Of a DNA stretch of 64,000 nucleotides, positions 35,601 to 47,442 are shown piece by piece. The notes under the pieces are model-generated. The model saw only the letters and a program-made list of their open reading frames with translations, searched no databases and was not told the origin of the DNA. The stretch's first letter is position 1. Every line of letters starts with the position of its first letter. Origin of the DNA: Celoporthe dispersa. Its lineage: Eukaryota > Ascomycota > Sordariomycetes > Diaporthales > Cryphonectriaceae. The DNA is taken from assembly GCA_016584495.1 (NCBI GenBank), contig WAID01000004.1, forward strand, positions 1,736,001-1,800,000, written 5' to 3'. The position numbers were made by a program, and so were the translations under genes.

Positions 35601-38600
35601 TGTGCCAGAGGCGGAGGGCCCTCCTCTGACAGACTCCTGTCCTTGGCCCCAGGGCTAGCCACGCTGGGCACCTCGTCATCGGCAAGGTATATCGGGGCCG
35701 ACATATAGGGGCCTGTCGTGCCCAGAAGGCCCTGCGAGGCCGAGGCTATCGCAGGTTTGAGAGCTGTGCTGCGGTGTGCATAGTACGTATACTGCGGTAC
35801 CGTGGCCGCCCAGAGGAGGAGACCCCCGGTCGCTCGCAAGATCCCTGCCTCTGTCCCTTCCCCATTCGGCCGCTGGGAGGACACATGGGACAATGGCACG
35901 GCAGGAGCATCCCTGTCCTCTTGATCCCTGCCCAAATTAATTCTTCCGTGGGAAGCCACCACCACGACGGGCCACCTCGCGGTTGCTACACGATACCGTG
36001 GTAGAGCAGCTGTGGTACTATCCTCTGTTGTACCTGGACTGCTGTGGTTCTCTGTGCATCCATCCAGGCGGCTGGCTGTGCATGAATGTCCTGTGCATCG
36101 CTGTCATGGATCGTTTGAAACACTCTTTCTCGAGGGTTTAATCTTACCAACCTCGACGTGGCCAGCCAGGGAATCGTGTGAGGCTGCTCGTACGTGATGC
36201 TGTCAGTACAACCCCTCCTCCCCCTTTTTTTTTTTCCCCCTTCTCTTCTTCTTTTCTCACTTGCACTTGCATGGCATCATCATGATGACCATATCACACC
36301 AGGCAAGATGAAAGGCCGAACGATACGGTAGCGTCGACATGTCCAGGCCCGTCGGAGACTTTTCTCCCCCTCCTCTCATGAGTGCTGCTGATGTGTGCCA
36401 CAGGCGCCACAGCAAGCGATCACCTCAGGATGACGCCGTAGCTGTTTCTCGTCCCTGTCTGCCAACATGACCAACGCCGCACCTGCACCACGCCCACACC
36501 CCCCTCCTCCCTCGTCGCTGGCCTACCTCGTCAGACTCGATCCGAGGATCCTGCAGTGGGAGCGCTTCGTCACACCCAGCAATCTCGGGCCCTGTGCAGG
36601 CTGTCTAGCCGAACCTGACCCTGGCCTGGCCTGTTCTGTGGCGGTGGAACTTGTCCGATCCGTATGTAAATCCTTGGCCCCATGCCGCCTACAACCTCGA
36701 CAGCCCTACGGGTCACCGCCATGCATGCCTACTCTGGTACATACTACACACTACATACAGTACTATCTATCTATGTAGTAGGTATGTGCGTACATTCTCA
36801 GCTTGCTGGCGCTGAGTCAGCGTCACCGCCGCGCGGCGATGGTCTGCTCGGGGCTCATGACAGAGGGCTGTTGACCTCGTCGACGAGTAAGGAGGTAAGG
36901 GCCGGCCGTCGATCGATCCTCCGACCGTGTGAAGGGCCTGGCCGGTGTTGCGTCCCTCGCGATCGCCAGGTACAGTAGCTAGCATCTCGAGAGGGGGAGG
37001 CATACCCAGCGGGCGGCAGCACCTACTGACTGCTTACCACTGTACACCATCCTCTCGCTGGGTTTCAGCAGCCTCGCCTGTGACCCCTCAGGTCCACATC
37101 GGGATTACCGCTGGACCGACCCCGTCCCCGCGTGGAGCGGCGATGAGGGTGCTGGAGCGGGAGGCGCGGAGTATTTTGTCGACTCAGAACATCAGACGAT
37201 GCTATTTTCCCGGTCCACCCCTTCCTGCTGCTCCCGCAGCAGCCAACTCGCCCAGCTGAGCACCCTTGGGCAGATCCATCTGATCCATGCTGCTCTGTAG
37301 GCCCCTTGCAATCTTCCTGGGCAGTAGCTGGGACAATCCTGCTCGGCACGAACTGCACGTCGACCCTGGACTGGATCACTGCCCCCCTCTCGGCATGACG
37401 AGGCGATCTAATGTATCTGACCATGCCACCCTGACCACCGCTGCATCAGATGACAAAGAGGGAGGGAAAGGGGGTCTTGATTGATACACCATCATCGCCG
37501 GCGGCCCTGTCGAGGTCGGCAGCGGTAAGCACCAGGCGGAGATTTTGTCCAGCGTCCCGACTCGGCATGAGCCTGACGCGCGGACCAGCAGCAGATCAGG
37601 TCCCCTTAATTTTCCCTCATCCCTGCTCCTGTCACGCCGCAGCCTCGCTTGTCCCCGGCCAGGGTGCATGCAGCTCAACTTCAGACGAAATGGTCAATGC
37701 ACTCGGTGTCTCGAGTTGCTCGAGGCCATCTTTCCACACGCCCATGGCCTGCTTGCTCAACTTGTGGGTGTATACACCGTGTGCTGTGGGCTCTTCCTCT
37801 GGAGACGAGGCGGGGACCAGGAATGCGCACAGATGGCGGCGCTACCGTCCAACTGGGTCCCTGGAGTGGAAGACGCACCGGTGTTCCGTCGCCACAGCAC
37901 GGCCGTCGGCTGGGCGGCTGGCCTAGCTGTCTGCTGTCTACCGGTCTCTCCCCCCCCCCTCTCTCTCTATCTCGAACATGCCATGGCATACAGAAGCCAG
38001 GACAGAAGAATGTGGCCTATCTGTCATGAGCGGTAGCGCTGCGCCGGCAGGGTTCTTCCCCACAGGCATGAAGTCCCAGGACTCGGGGCCGGGGGGGCTT
38101 GGGTGGGAGGACCTTGGAAGAGATGGGACGAAATAATTTGCTCACTCGGCGTTGGGCAACCCTTAAGCTTTTCTCTGCCTCTTTTTTTTATTTTCTTTCT
38201 TTTTTTGGTCTTTCTGGCCTTGCCGTTCCGCACCACCCTTAGGAGACGTCGCGTGTCTCCGTCTGGAGCGGCAACGCGAGATCAGTACTACGACTTGCTG
38301 GGCTGCAGAGCTGCAGGAGTCCCCCGTCCAGGCGAGGTACCTCGTGCTCCCGCCTCGGAATCTCGATATAGGCGCCCTGGCAATATCGCGGACAATTGTG
38401 AGGTCAGAACCTTGCAGGTTCCCGCAGTCTTGACACTCTCCGACGTCTCGGTTCGCGATCTTGGGAGCTGATGAGCCCAGATCTCCTTACTGCCACAAAG
38501 GGAAACGATGGGCTCCCCCCCAAATCCTGCTGGTCAATCCTCCCAGCGTTAGCTGTTCCACTTGTGGCTCTTCTTCACACGATACCGTGAGCCGGCCGCC

Positions 38601-40843
38601 CTGTGGCTAAATGTGGTTAAAATCGCGAATGGATAAGAGTGAAGAAAGAAGAGATGAGATGGCCTGGGCAACCCTGTGGCTCGCACCCGTTTTCGTGTTT
38701 ATGCGCGGCAGACAATGCTCTGTCAAGGAAGCCATCGTCCAGCGTATCTATACCGAGGCGCAAAACGCATATTGACGACGTTTCCTCACGGCCAGCCAGG
38801 TTCCACAGGCGTGCTCAGTCTGCGGCGGTGTGCGGACGAGGCAGCAGCACCTGGAACGTGCACGCTCAGGCTGGGACACAAACGGTTGCATCAGCGATGC
38901 AGATTCCATGAATTCGCGCGGTTGGCTAGCTTGTTGCAGGACCGCCCCGGCGCTGTATCCTAAATCGGAGGGGGAGGGGGGGCGCGGCGCGAGTCTGTTC
39001 AGGACAGGGCTGCCGACAAGGCTGTCCCCAGAGCTTCGAAGGGAACGGCAGCTCCGATTATTATCAGACCAACCAGGCGCTGGTCACATTGACGATCTTC
39101 GGGAAAATACCAAACTCCCCCTCCCCCCCACCCCGCGGGCCTGGGATGATGACCAGCCAGCCGTGCATAATCCGAACGCGAGGTCCAAATCTGAACTCGG
39201 ATCCGGGATGATGCAATCCGACGAACTCAAGATTTGCATCTTGAACTTTAGTTTGTTGCGATCCCAGCCCAGCCTCAGACAAGACTGCCTGCTGCTTGGG
39301 TTACTACCGCGCTCTCCTTGGGGGGAGGGGCCCAAACGGAGAAAAGGGCATCTGGGGGCAGTTCATCCCTGTGTTGGTTGGTGACGAATCTGATCACTTT
39401 TACCTGGACGAGGGACCTTTCGCCTCGGGATTCTGACACCCGTGGGCGTGGGGCAGGGCAGAGCTGCCACACACAGCCTGACGAGGTTCTCTCTCATCCT
39501 TCTCTGTGTGTCTGTCTCTCTCTGCCTGTCTCCCTGTCTCTCTTCCTCTACCTCTTCTCTTGATTATACTCCAGATAGCTGGGTACTTTGGCGACGGGCC
39601 GCCCCGGCTAGGGGCTCTCGGTAGCTGCTAACCGAGAACGTGACCACCGCGGCCTATACCGCCGGCCCAGCCTGGGCGGACGACCAGATATCTGCACTCT
39701 CACGCACCCGATGAAGCCGTGTTCCTCTAATGGCCAAGTAAAACTTCATCCTCGGTGTCTGACCCCGCTCCCCCCCCCCATCTCATGCGACGGAGGACCA
39801 CTCGGACATGTGTGCTGGCCTCCGGATGGCGTGCGCATAAATCAAGGCGATGCGAGGTGACGACTGGTCAATCTTGATGGAACACACTCTGAGTTTCACG
39901 ATACCCGAGGTCCACACCCAGGACACACGCGCTCGCTCAAGATCTACACGCCGTAGTTCTGTACCACAAAGAGGCAGGGCCTGTGGCGGTCTTGATACAG
40001 AGGCGGACGCCTCCAGCGGCCGGCCAAAACCAGACGTGGCTTCGGCTCCCGCTGGTCAATGTCTGGTTTCATCGTCCTCGAACAGGTGCGGAAGTGGCTT
40101 TTCTTTTGTTCGACCACCCACCCGCCACCCGCCTCCATAGCAGCTCATGCCCGCAGTGAATAGTTGGTCATGGACAACCGCTCCTCCCCTCGTCTCCTTT
40201 ATTTCCCCTCTGAGCCTGGCTGATCCTCGTACAAGTGTCACCAGAAGCAAAGACAGGGTCGGCTAGGAGGTGAGAGGGGGATCTACGAGGGACTCATCCT
40301 ACGACGATGGTATCAACATCGTTGGCCACCCTCCAACCGACCTGGCCGAAGTGCCTGGTATGAGGCATGAACGGCTGTGGGGTTGCGTCGTCTGGTGCTC
40401 ACCAGGCCTTCCCCCTCCCCCCCACCTCACCCTTCTTCCCTCAGATGGTCTTCTAAGATGTGACCAAAGAAGACTTGAGCTGGCACCTGGAGCAAGATTG
40501 TGATAACAGGCTATTTGATGATGAGTTTATAAAAATAAGCACGCATGAAGATAACGCGTGGTCATGACTTCAGGAAAACACAACCAGGAGACCACACCGG
40601 AGCGGAAAGAGGAGGTGTGGATGATTTGGACGGGGAGGGGAGATGGACAGGATGACGCTGTTACTTGTCACTTTCCCACCCCGTTCCCCCTTTCCCCTTG
40701 TCATGGCGGTGAGCGCTTGTCCCTTCTACCGGCCGGGATATTTCGCACGCACCGCAGCCGGCGTGCCTGCATCTCTGTTCTCGTCCGAGGTCCCAGAGAC
40801 ATGGACACGGGCACGGCAGCGGAAACCGTTGGACGGGCTACAT

Positions 40844-40890
40844 AGCAGCAGCAGTAGCAGCAGGAGGCGGCGGCGGCGGCGGCGGCGCAG
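40844..40890. repeat. (CAG)n-(GCG)n trinucleotide repeats
   Basis: CAG units with a TAG interruption followed by about eight GCG units. The plus-strand reading is Ser/Arg-rich and not credible as a protein. Confidence 0.85.
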
Positions 40891-41104
40891 GAAATGCTCT
40901 GACCAAGGCCTGCCCACTAACTGGTATTCGCAGGTTGAGCCGAGGCGCAGTAGTAACGGTAGACAGCCTGGAACCTAAGCCACAAGGTAGGACATGTACG
41001 ACGCAGGCCCACGTCGGACGGACGAGTACTAGGCTGGGGAGGGGGGACGAGCGGCGATCTCTGGGGCGCCCGTGTCACAATGTCCTACGTAGTGCGGGTT
41101 GGAA

Positions 41105-41135
41105 ATGATGATGATGATGATGATGATGATGATGG
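41105..41135. repeat. (GAT)n trinucleotide repeat
   Basis: About ten ATG/GAT units, read as poly-Asp on plus and poly-Ser on minus; intergenic. Confidence 0.9.
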
Positions 41136-42070
41136 GCGGGTTGTCCGCAGGGCCCTACAACGACCGACCTCAGTTCCGTTCCCCAACCTCCCTCCCTCCC
41201 CTTTTCTGTTATCCTTTTGTGCTAGGTTCCGTCCAAAGATCTCGCAATTAAACGATGCTGTTGAACCGGACATATAAAATGGGGCTGACAGTGCGGCACC
41301 TCATGTGAAGTGAGACTTGCATTGCAGGATAAGGGCCAAAAAAAAAAAAAGAGAGAGACATACATGCAGCACAAAGAAAAAGGAGAAAGAAGTATGGTGA
41401 ATGCGCCTACGCCTGCTGCTCCCGCTTCTTTCTCCTCCGGGTCTTGCTCGTGTTTCTGCTGAGCAGAGCAGCGACCTTGATTCTCCTCTGGCCGGGTCTC
41501 CCTCTCCTCCCTTTCCCTGTCCCGTCCCTTGGTCTGCAACAACATATTCTTGCTTCTTTTCTTTCCTGCCTGATGTGTCCCTCCCATACCCCCCTCAACC
41601 AACAGAGAGAGCAGAAAGAGGGGGGGGACAGAAAGCCAAAAAAAAAAAAAAAAAGGGGGGGGGATTGGACCATCATCGGTCGCCTGCTGCAGGTTTGCTT
41701 ATTACACAAAGATCTCATCTCAGAATTTTAGACGAGAGACCACTGTATCCGCGACCTGCCCGACGCAGGTAAGTGCCGACGCTGCTGCTGCGTCACCCCG
41801 CGTCCTCGCATGGCGCGCAACGTGGATTCTCGATACTCGTCCCTCCGTACCAGCCCCCCTCCTCCTAGCGGCCAGTAACACGTAAGTGACCCGTGGACCA
41901 ACTAGACCAATGAGAGGAGATGCAGCAGGCCCCGGTGCTGCGAAATGTTTTCTTTTTCAATTTTTTTTTTTTTGGAGAGAGAGAGGGGGGCGTTGCCTTG
42001 CCCTTGTCCATGTGAACAGTGAGTTGTGTCTCGGTATCGTTGGTTGTGACAACGTGCGGGAGCGACGAGC

Positions 42071-45000
42071 TCACAGACGGCTGTGCAGACCTGGCAGCTC
42101 GTGCTCACTGGGCCAGTGGACATCAGGCCAGACATAGCGGACTGCCTCCCAGATGTGACTTTATTTTTGTTGGGTTAGTAAAAGGTGACTATGGACAGCA
42201 GTACCAGTGTGATCAGCTGGGGCTTGACATACCTGACATGAACAATCTGCAGTCCGTCCTTGACCTCCTGAGGTAGCTCTTTGACGTCTTTGCGGTTTGA
42301 CGCAGGAAGCAGCACGGTTCGTACCCCTGCCCTCAGGGCCCCGATCAGTTTCTCCTTGATTCCGCCGACAGGTAAGACTTTGCCTCGAAGTGATATCTCG
42401 CCCTGGCAGTAGGACCTCGTGTTAGTCTCCAGTCTCGTGGTGCGCGTAAGCTTGCGAGGGTGGGAGTGCTCACCGTCATGGCGATGGTGGGCGGCACAGC
42501 TCGGCCCGAGAACAGAGAGATCAGGGCGATCGTCTGGGCTATGCCCGAGCTGGGACCGTCTTTGGGGATGGCGCCGCTGGGGCAGTGCACGTGGAGCGAT
42601 CGGTCTTTCATGATGTTCTGCGAGGGCTCATGGACCAAGCCGAGCTCGAAGGCGTGCGCCTTCACCCACTATGCGAGAATTAGTCTGCTGGGGGACATAA
42701 ACACCGAAATCTGCGGGTGATGGGAGGAGCACTTACGGTGAGGGCCACTTCAACACTCTCCTTCAACACGTTTTGGAGGTTGCCAGTGAGTTGAACCGTG
42801 CCAGAGCCGGGGAAGTCCTGCACCTCGATGAAGAGGATGCTGCCGTTGCCACCCGAGCTGTAAGCCACCAGGCCGGTGACGATGCCGGGTCGGCTGGTCT
42901 TCTCGGCGATCTCCTCCTCGAATTTTTCAATGCCAAGGATATTTTCGACATCCTCGACGGTAAGCTGCGGTTTGTAGGCGTCCAGCCGTCCGTTATCTTT
43001 GGCGTCGGCATACTCGACCGCTTTGGCTCGGCAGCATGAGCCGATCTCGCGCTCCAGATTGCGTACGCCGGCCTCACGGGTATACGCGTCGATGATCTTG
43101 GCAACGACCTCCTCGGAGAACTTGATCTGCTCCTCCTCTAGCCCGTTGACGCGGATCTGCTTGGGGATCAGATGCTCGGTCGCGATGTGTCGCTTTTCGA
43201 CTGTCGTGTAGCCAGGCAGGTAAATCATTTCCATGCGGTCCAGCAGGGGGGCTGGGATCGTGTCCAGGCTGTTCGCCGTCGCAATGAACAGCGCCTTGCT
43301 TAGGTCCAAGGGCGTGTTCACGTAATGGTCCGTGAACGTGTGGTTCTGCTCTGGGTCCAGGACCTCCAGCATCGCTGCCGAGGGGTCGCCTTGGAAGTTC
43401 GCGTGGCCCAGCTTGTCGATCTCGTCAAGAAGGAACACGGGGTTCGCGACGCCGACCTTTCGCAGCCCCTGGACGATCAGCCCAGGCATGGCCGCGACGT
43501 ATGTCCTGCGGTGCCCGCGGATCTCCGCCTCGTCCCTCACACCGCCGAGGGAGATTCGGTGGAACTTCCTGCCTAGGGCGTGCGCCAAGGATCGGGCGAT
43601 GCTCGTTTTGCCGACGCCCGGAGGGCCTACGAGAAGCAGGATGGGCGACTTGTCCATCATGCGCTTGCCCTTCAGCAGCTCGAGCTTGGCGGTGCTGGCC
43701 CTCACCTGCTCCTCCGCGTCGCCAGAGCTGGGCACGCCCTCCTTACCAGCTCTGCTCAGCTCCGTGCTGGCGGCTTCTTCCTGCGCCTGCTTGATCTTGG
43801 CGTCGATGTCCTCATTGATGGACTGCTTGAGCCGGAGCACCGCAAGGTACTCCAACAATCGCTTCTTCACCTTCTCCAGGCCGTAGTGGTCGTCATCCAG
43901 CTGTTTTCTGGCGACGGTCAGAGTCGTAGGGCCCAGCCGGTCCTCGGTCACGGTGGTCCAAGGGATCTCTGCCAGGGTCTCCAGGTACGTCCTTGTAACC
44001 GCGTAGTCTGCCTGGGCGGGGTTCATCTTCTTGAGCCTCTTGATCTCTTTCCCGGCGACCTTGGCTGCCTCTGGTGACAGCTTGGCCGCCTCGAGCCTCT
44101 TCTGCAGCTCCTCGATCTCGTTGGGCTCGTCGTCACCATCACCGCCGCCGCCGCCAGGCTGACTCCCTGCCTCTCTGGGCTGAGAATGGTATCGCGAAGC
44201 CGCTCGAGGGGGTGCGGACCGGAGCGCGTGACCTCCTCGGGGCCTGGTCGTGCTCGCTGTCCTCATCGTCGGTGTCAATGATGATAGGGATTGCGGACGT
44301 GGTGAGGCTGGTGATCTTGACGTTGTTCTTGATGTTCCCGACCTGCCGGTCGAGCAGGTCCATCACGTAGCGCATCCTCTCCTTTACGTCGAACAGCGAC
44401 AGGACCTTGAGCTTCTCCTGGAAGTCTGTCTCGCAGACGTTGGCCATGAAGTCGGCGAGGAAGCCCGCCTCATCCAGGGTCTTCTGGTTGATGAACCAGT
44501 CCAGCCTCCTCGCGAGGATCGGTGACAGGGACGGGGAGCCGGATGGTCGCGGCAGGAGAGCGGCCACCCGGAGTATAGCCACAAGCTCTCGGGATAACAG
44601 CCTCAGCGTGGTAAACATCTCCTGCACCGAGCTGTCGTTGGAGAGCACCTCATCCTTGTGGTAGGTTACCTTGCCCTCAAAGTAAGGCTGTGTCTGGTAG
44701 ATCTTGTCCACCTTGACTCTTGCGACGCCCTTGACGAGCAGTGAGAACTCCCCGTGCCGCGGCCCTCCACGCCCGTGATCTTTGCGGCCACGCCGGAACC
44801 GAACAGGTCAGCCTTGGTCACCGCAGCAGTGTCAGGGCTGCCGGAGTCACTGCCGGTGTGGTCCTTGGCCCCGTTCTCGATGAGGAGCTGGCCGTTGGGG
44901 CCCATCAGCGACAGAACTCGAGCCTGGGGTACACATGCTATAGGCACGCTCTCTATCCTGCCCTTTGAGGTCCTGGAGCCGGCACGGCTGTAGACCGTGG

Positions 45001-45125
45001 AGAGGAGTGCTGGTATGTCGGGCCGGGCTGACGACACAGGAATGCGGTTGACGATGCCGGGCAGGAGGACCATGCCCTGCGGGAGGGGGGATGATAGGCA
45101 AGGTTGCCGAATGTGACCGAGGCAT
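42071..45125 (-). CDS. LON2: Peroxisomal Lon protease (PTS1 SRL), with three apparent frameshifts
   Basis: ATP-dependent Ser-Lys protease of the peroxisomal matrix. Exons 45125-42737, 42668-42474, 42402-42233 and 42158-42071 (introns 68, 71 and 74 nt), about 946 codons. N-terminal Lon domain (LPIIP, then GMVLLPGIV); Walker A GPPGVGKTS; Walker B FLLDEIDK; protease domain with the nucleophile in PKDGPSSGIA and the lysine in VGGIKEKLIGA. The C-terminus is SRL, a consensus PTS1. This separates it from mitochondrial Pim1. Exon 1 reads in frame only if three single-base changes are allowed: one C too many in the C6 run (45085-45090, plus-strand G), one G too few at 44750-44753 (plus C4, inside GRGTGEFSLLV), and one base too many in the linker, perhaps the C run near 44208-44212. 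Assembly indels or early pseudogenisation are both possible; the intact AAA and protease domains favour error. Confidence 0.88.
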
Positions 45126-46023
45126 GGTGAAGAAAATGATGATGACAATGGCGGGTCTCGTCTGGACGGAAATGTGTCTGAGGAAAGTCAAGACCGAAGC
45201 GGGTGTGCAAGTAATTCGAGAAGATGTTTGAGCTGTGAAAAGGAAATCAGAATAGAATTGAGCGTGAGTGGTTGACGTGGGGGAAACGGCGTGAGGTTCT
45301 CATGACAAGCTAAGCGGTACTTAGTCAAAAGTATGCACGCTGGAGGATACGGTTGACTGGTCTGCCTGAGCCGAGGCTAAACTATTCCGCGGCGGTCCCC
45401 CTTCCCTTGTGTGGGCGCATGTCACCTCGATGTTGTCGCCACATGCCGCATGGAATACCATCGAATCTCCCAACCTGAACAGCATTTCCTCCCCCAAGAT
45501 ACGGCCCGACGCCTTTGCTGCCAAGCACATTCGTAAATTGATGTGTGCGAGTGGTGTGTGCAAGTCGCAATCTGGGCACAAATTCCTGTCTCGGCCACCA
45601 GCAGGCAGCTCGACTCTCGGTAGCTATGAGGCGGCAGACAATGGAACATTTATACATCAGATGTACTGGGCTGAACATTATGTTGTATAGTACATGTTGT
45701 GGCCCATAAGTGACCATCCCCTCTGGACCGCCTGCGGGAGAGCATCGCTAGAGGCCCTTCAGGGTCGCTCGCTACAGCGGCAAGTGGGTGTGGGCACGAC
45801 TCACACGGCGGTGCCACACCCCCCCCCCCAAGGCACCCCTGCCACTAAATCTCCAGGCTGTAAAGTGGTCTGGTCCAGGTCGCGTCATCCAGATTTCCCA
45901 AGACGCGTCTCCGGCACCCCGCCAATCTTTCTTCTTGCCAATACCAACACCAACCAGACATCGACACAACCGCTTCTCTGGCCCGCTCCCCCTTTCTCAC
46001 CTTCCTCAGCTCTGGAGTCCATC
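45126..46023. promoter_or_regulatory. Divergent intergenic promoter region Lon2/RPA2
   Basis: 898 bp between divergent start codons. A CCGAGG hexamer, the core of fungal fatty-acid (Far-type) response elements, lies near 45369 on the Lon side. It is a common string, so this is only suggestive. The RPA2 side has an ACGCGT box, listed separately. Several short open frames around 45400-45690 have no protein character. Confidence 0.45.
45903..45908. promoter_or_regulatory. MluI cell-cycle box (ACGCGT) upstream of RPA2
   Basis: Perfect palindromic ACGCGT 116 bp before the RPA2 start codon, with another CGCG core at 45881. In budding and fission yeast MBF binds this element to switch on DNA-replication genes, including RPA subunits, at G1/S. 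The hexamer also occurs elsewhere in the window (near 30980, 34881 and 40555), so position and gene function are the argument, not rarity. Confidence 0.4.
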
Positions 46024-47006
46024 ATGAGTATGCGCTCGTCATATGTCCTCCAAGCCTGGCCCCCCTCGTGCTAACAATCACGGCAGACAAATATCACAGC
46101 AAGACCTCATACGGCGCTCAGGGCGGCGAGGACGGAGGAGGCTTCGTCTATGGCGGGTCCCAGCAAGGCAGTCAAGGTGCGCAGGGCGCACAGAAGGTAT
46201 GCGCAGATCCCACTCACCATGGTCATCACTACACGATACTGACACGTTCCCCTCCCCCCTTCTCTCTCCTGCAGGGTTTCGCCGACGAGTCCCTCCGCCC
46301 TGTGACCATCAAGCAGCTGCTCGACCTCGAGGAGGCCTACCCGGGTGCCGACTTCCAGATCGACGGCCACCAGATCACACAGGTGACCATCGTCGGGCAG
46401 GTGCGAAACATCAACCCGCAGCCGACCAACATCACGTACCGCCTGGACGACGGCACAGGCACCATCGACGTCAAGAAGTGGGTCGACGCCGACAAGCAGG
46501 AGGACGCGGACCCCAAGTACGAGCCCGACCAGTACGTGCGCGTGTGGGGGCGCCTCAAGTCCTTCAACGGCAAGCGCCACATCGGCGCCCACTTCATCCG
46601 CGGCGTCGACAACTTCAACGAGGTCAACTACCACCAGCTGGAGGCCACCTACGTGCACCTTTACTTCACCAAGGGCCCGCTGGGCGGTGCTGACGGGCAG
46701 AACGGGAACGCGAATGGCGACGGCAGCGCGGGTGCGGGCGACAGCATGTTTGTGGACCAGCACGGCGGGCAGAACGGCAGGAGCGAGGAGACGGCCAAGC
46801 TGGGCTCCTGTGGGCCGAGCGCGAGGAAGGTGTACCAGTTCCTGTCCAAAACCCCGGGCGGAAACGAGGGTGTGCACCTGAACCTCATCGCGAGCAGCAC
46901 AGGACTGGCGACCCGAGACATCTTGGGCGCGGCGGATGAGCTGCTTACCCAGGGCCTGGTCTACACTACTGTCGACGACGAGACGTGGGCAATACTTGAT
47001 TATTGA
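46024..47006 (+). CDS. RFA2: Replication protein A 32-kDa subunit (RPA2/Rfa2)
   Basis: Middle subunit of the single-stranded-DNA-binding RPA trimer in replication, repair and checkpoint signalling. Exons 46024-46027 (ATG plus A), 46087-46196 and 46275-47006 give 281 residues. The start was placed there because donor GTATGC follows at once and the GTGCTAACAATC branch plus CGGCAG acceptor join in phase to KYHSKTSYG. Residues 1-40 are Gly/Ser/Gln-rich, the usual phosphorylation region. The OB fold (DBD-D) spans about 60-185 (ITQVTIVGQVRNI, YRLDDGTGTIDVKKWVD, YVRVWGRLKSFNGKRHI). A winged-helix protein-binding domain closes the protein (KVYQFLSKTP to DDETWAILDY). Intron 2 is 78 nt, divisible by three and free of stops, so its retention would add 26 residues. 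Confidence 0.93.
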
Positions 47007-47293
47007 TCGGCAAAAGCTCATATGGCTTTCATGTAGTGTCTCGGGGGCCATGGGAAGCTCACGTTCTACCAGTTCTAACATGTCTTGGTGGTCTGGACGG
47101 CGTTTTTTTTTCTTTTTCTTTTTCAATTGTCATTGTAATGATTTCTGTGTGAGGTAAGGACTGGCTGGACTGTTTGGTATGCCAAGGTAACGAAACCCAA
47201 GTAGAAGAAAGAAAAAAACTTGTAGCCCAAAGGGCTTGTTAGGTGCTATAAAAGCGATGCCGGTAACGACTGTTAGTGAAGAAGACCCTGTGA

Positions 47294-47347
47294 TGGTTGT
47301 TGAAACCTCTCACATCGACTGAGACATGGCAGTAAAACGGTGCAAGA
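47294..47347. repeat. Diverged direct repeat, copy 1
   Basis: Begins TGGTTGTTGAAACCTC and continues through GAGAC, GCAGTAAAA and CGGTGCAA. The same blocks recur in the same order 149 bp downstream (copy 2). Confidence 0.7.
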
Positions 47348-47442
47348 TGTCTCTCTCTCCCCCTCTCACGACAAACAGAATGGCTCTCACGCACTCTCTT
47401 CCTCTCCTCTTTTCCCATTTTCCACGAAGCAAACTCATGCGG

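Larger units (their letters stand above)
27737..42070. other. Gene-poor 14.3-kb region upstream of the Zn2Cys6 gene
   Basis: No recognisable protein-coding gene, tRNA or transposon was seen on either strand. The region includes the transcription-factor promoter and the Lon 3' flank. It carries many simple repeats, annotated separately where clear, plus G- and C-homopolymers and polypyrimidine tracts. Longer open frames (for example 33627-34541) are driven by repeat tracts encoding Phe/Lys runs and show no conserved motif. Base composition stays close to the GC-rich genome background, so it does not look like an AT-rich repeat island. Very long upstream regions are common for developmental regulators in filamentous fungi; that this is one is an inference. 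Confidence 0.55.

Noticed and set aside
46107..47126. 339-codon minus-strand open frame
   Set aside because: Antisense shadow of RPA2, starting in a T-rich tract; valine/leucine-rich composition typical of such shadows.
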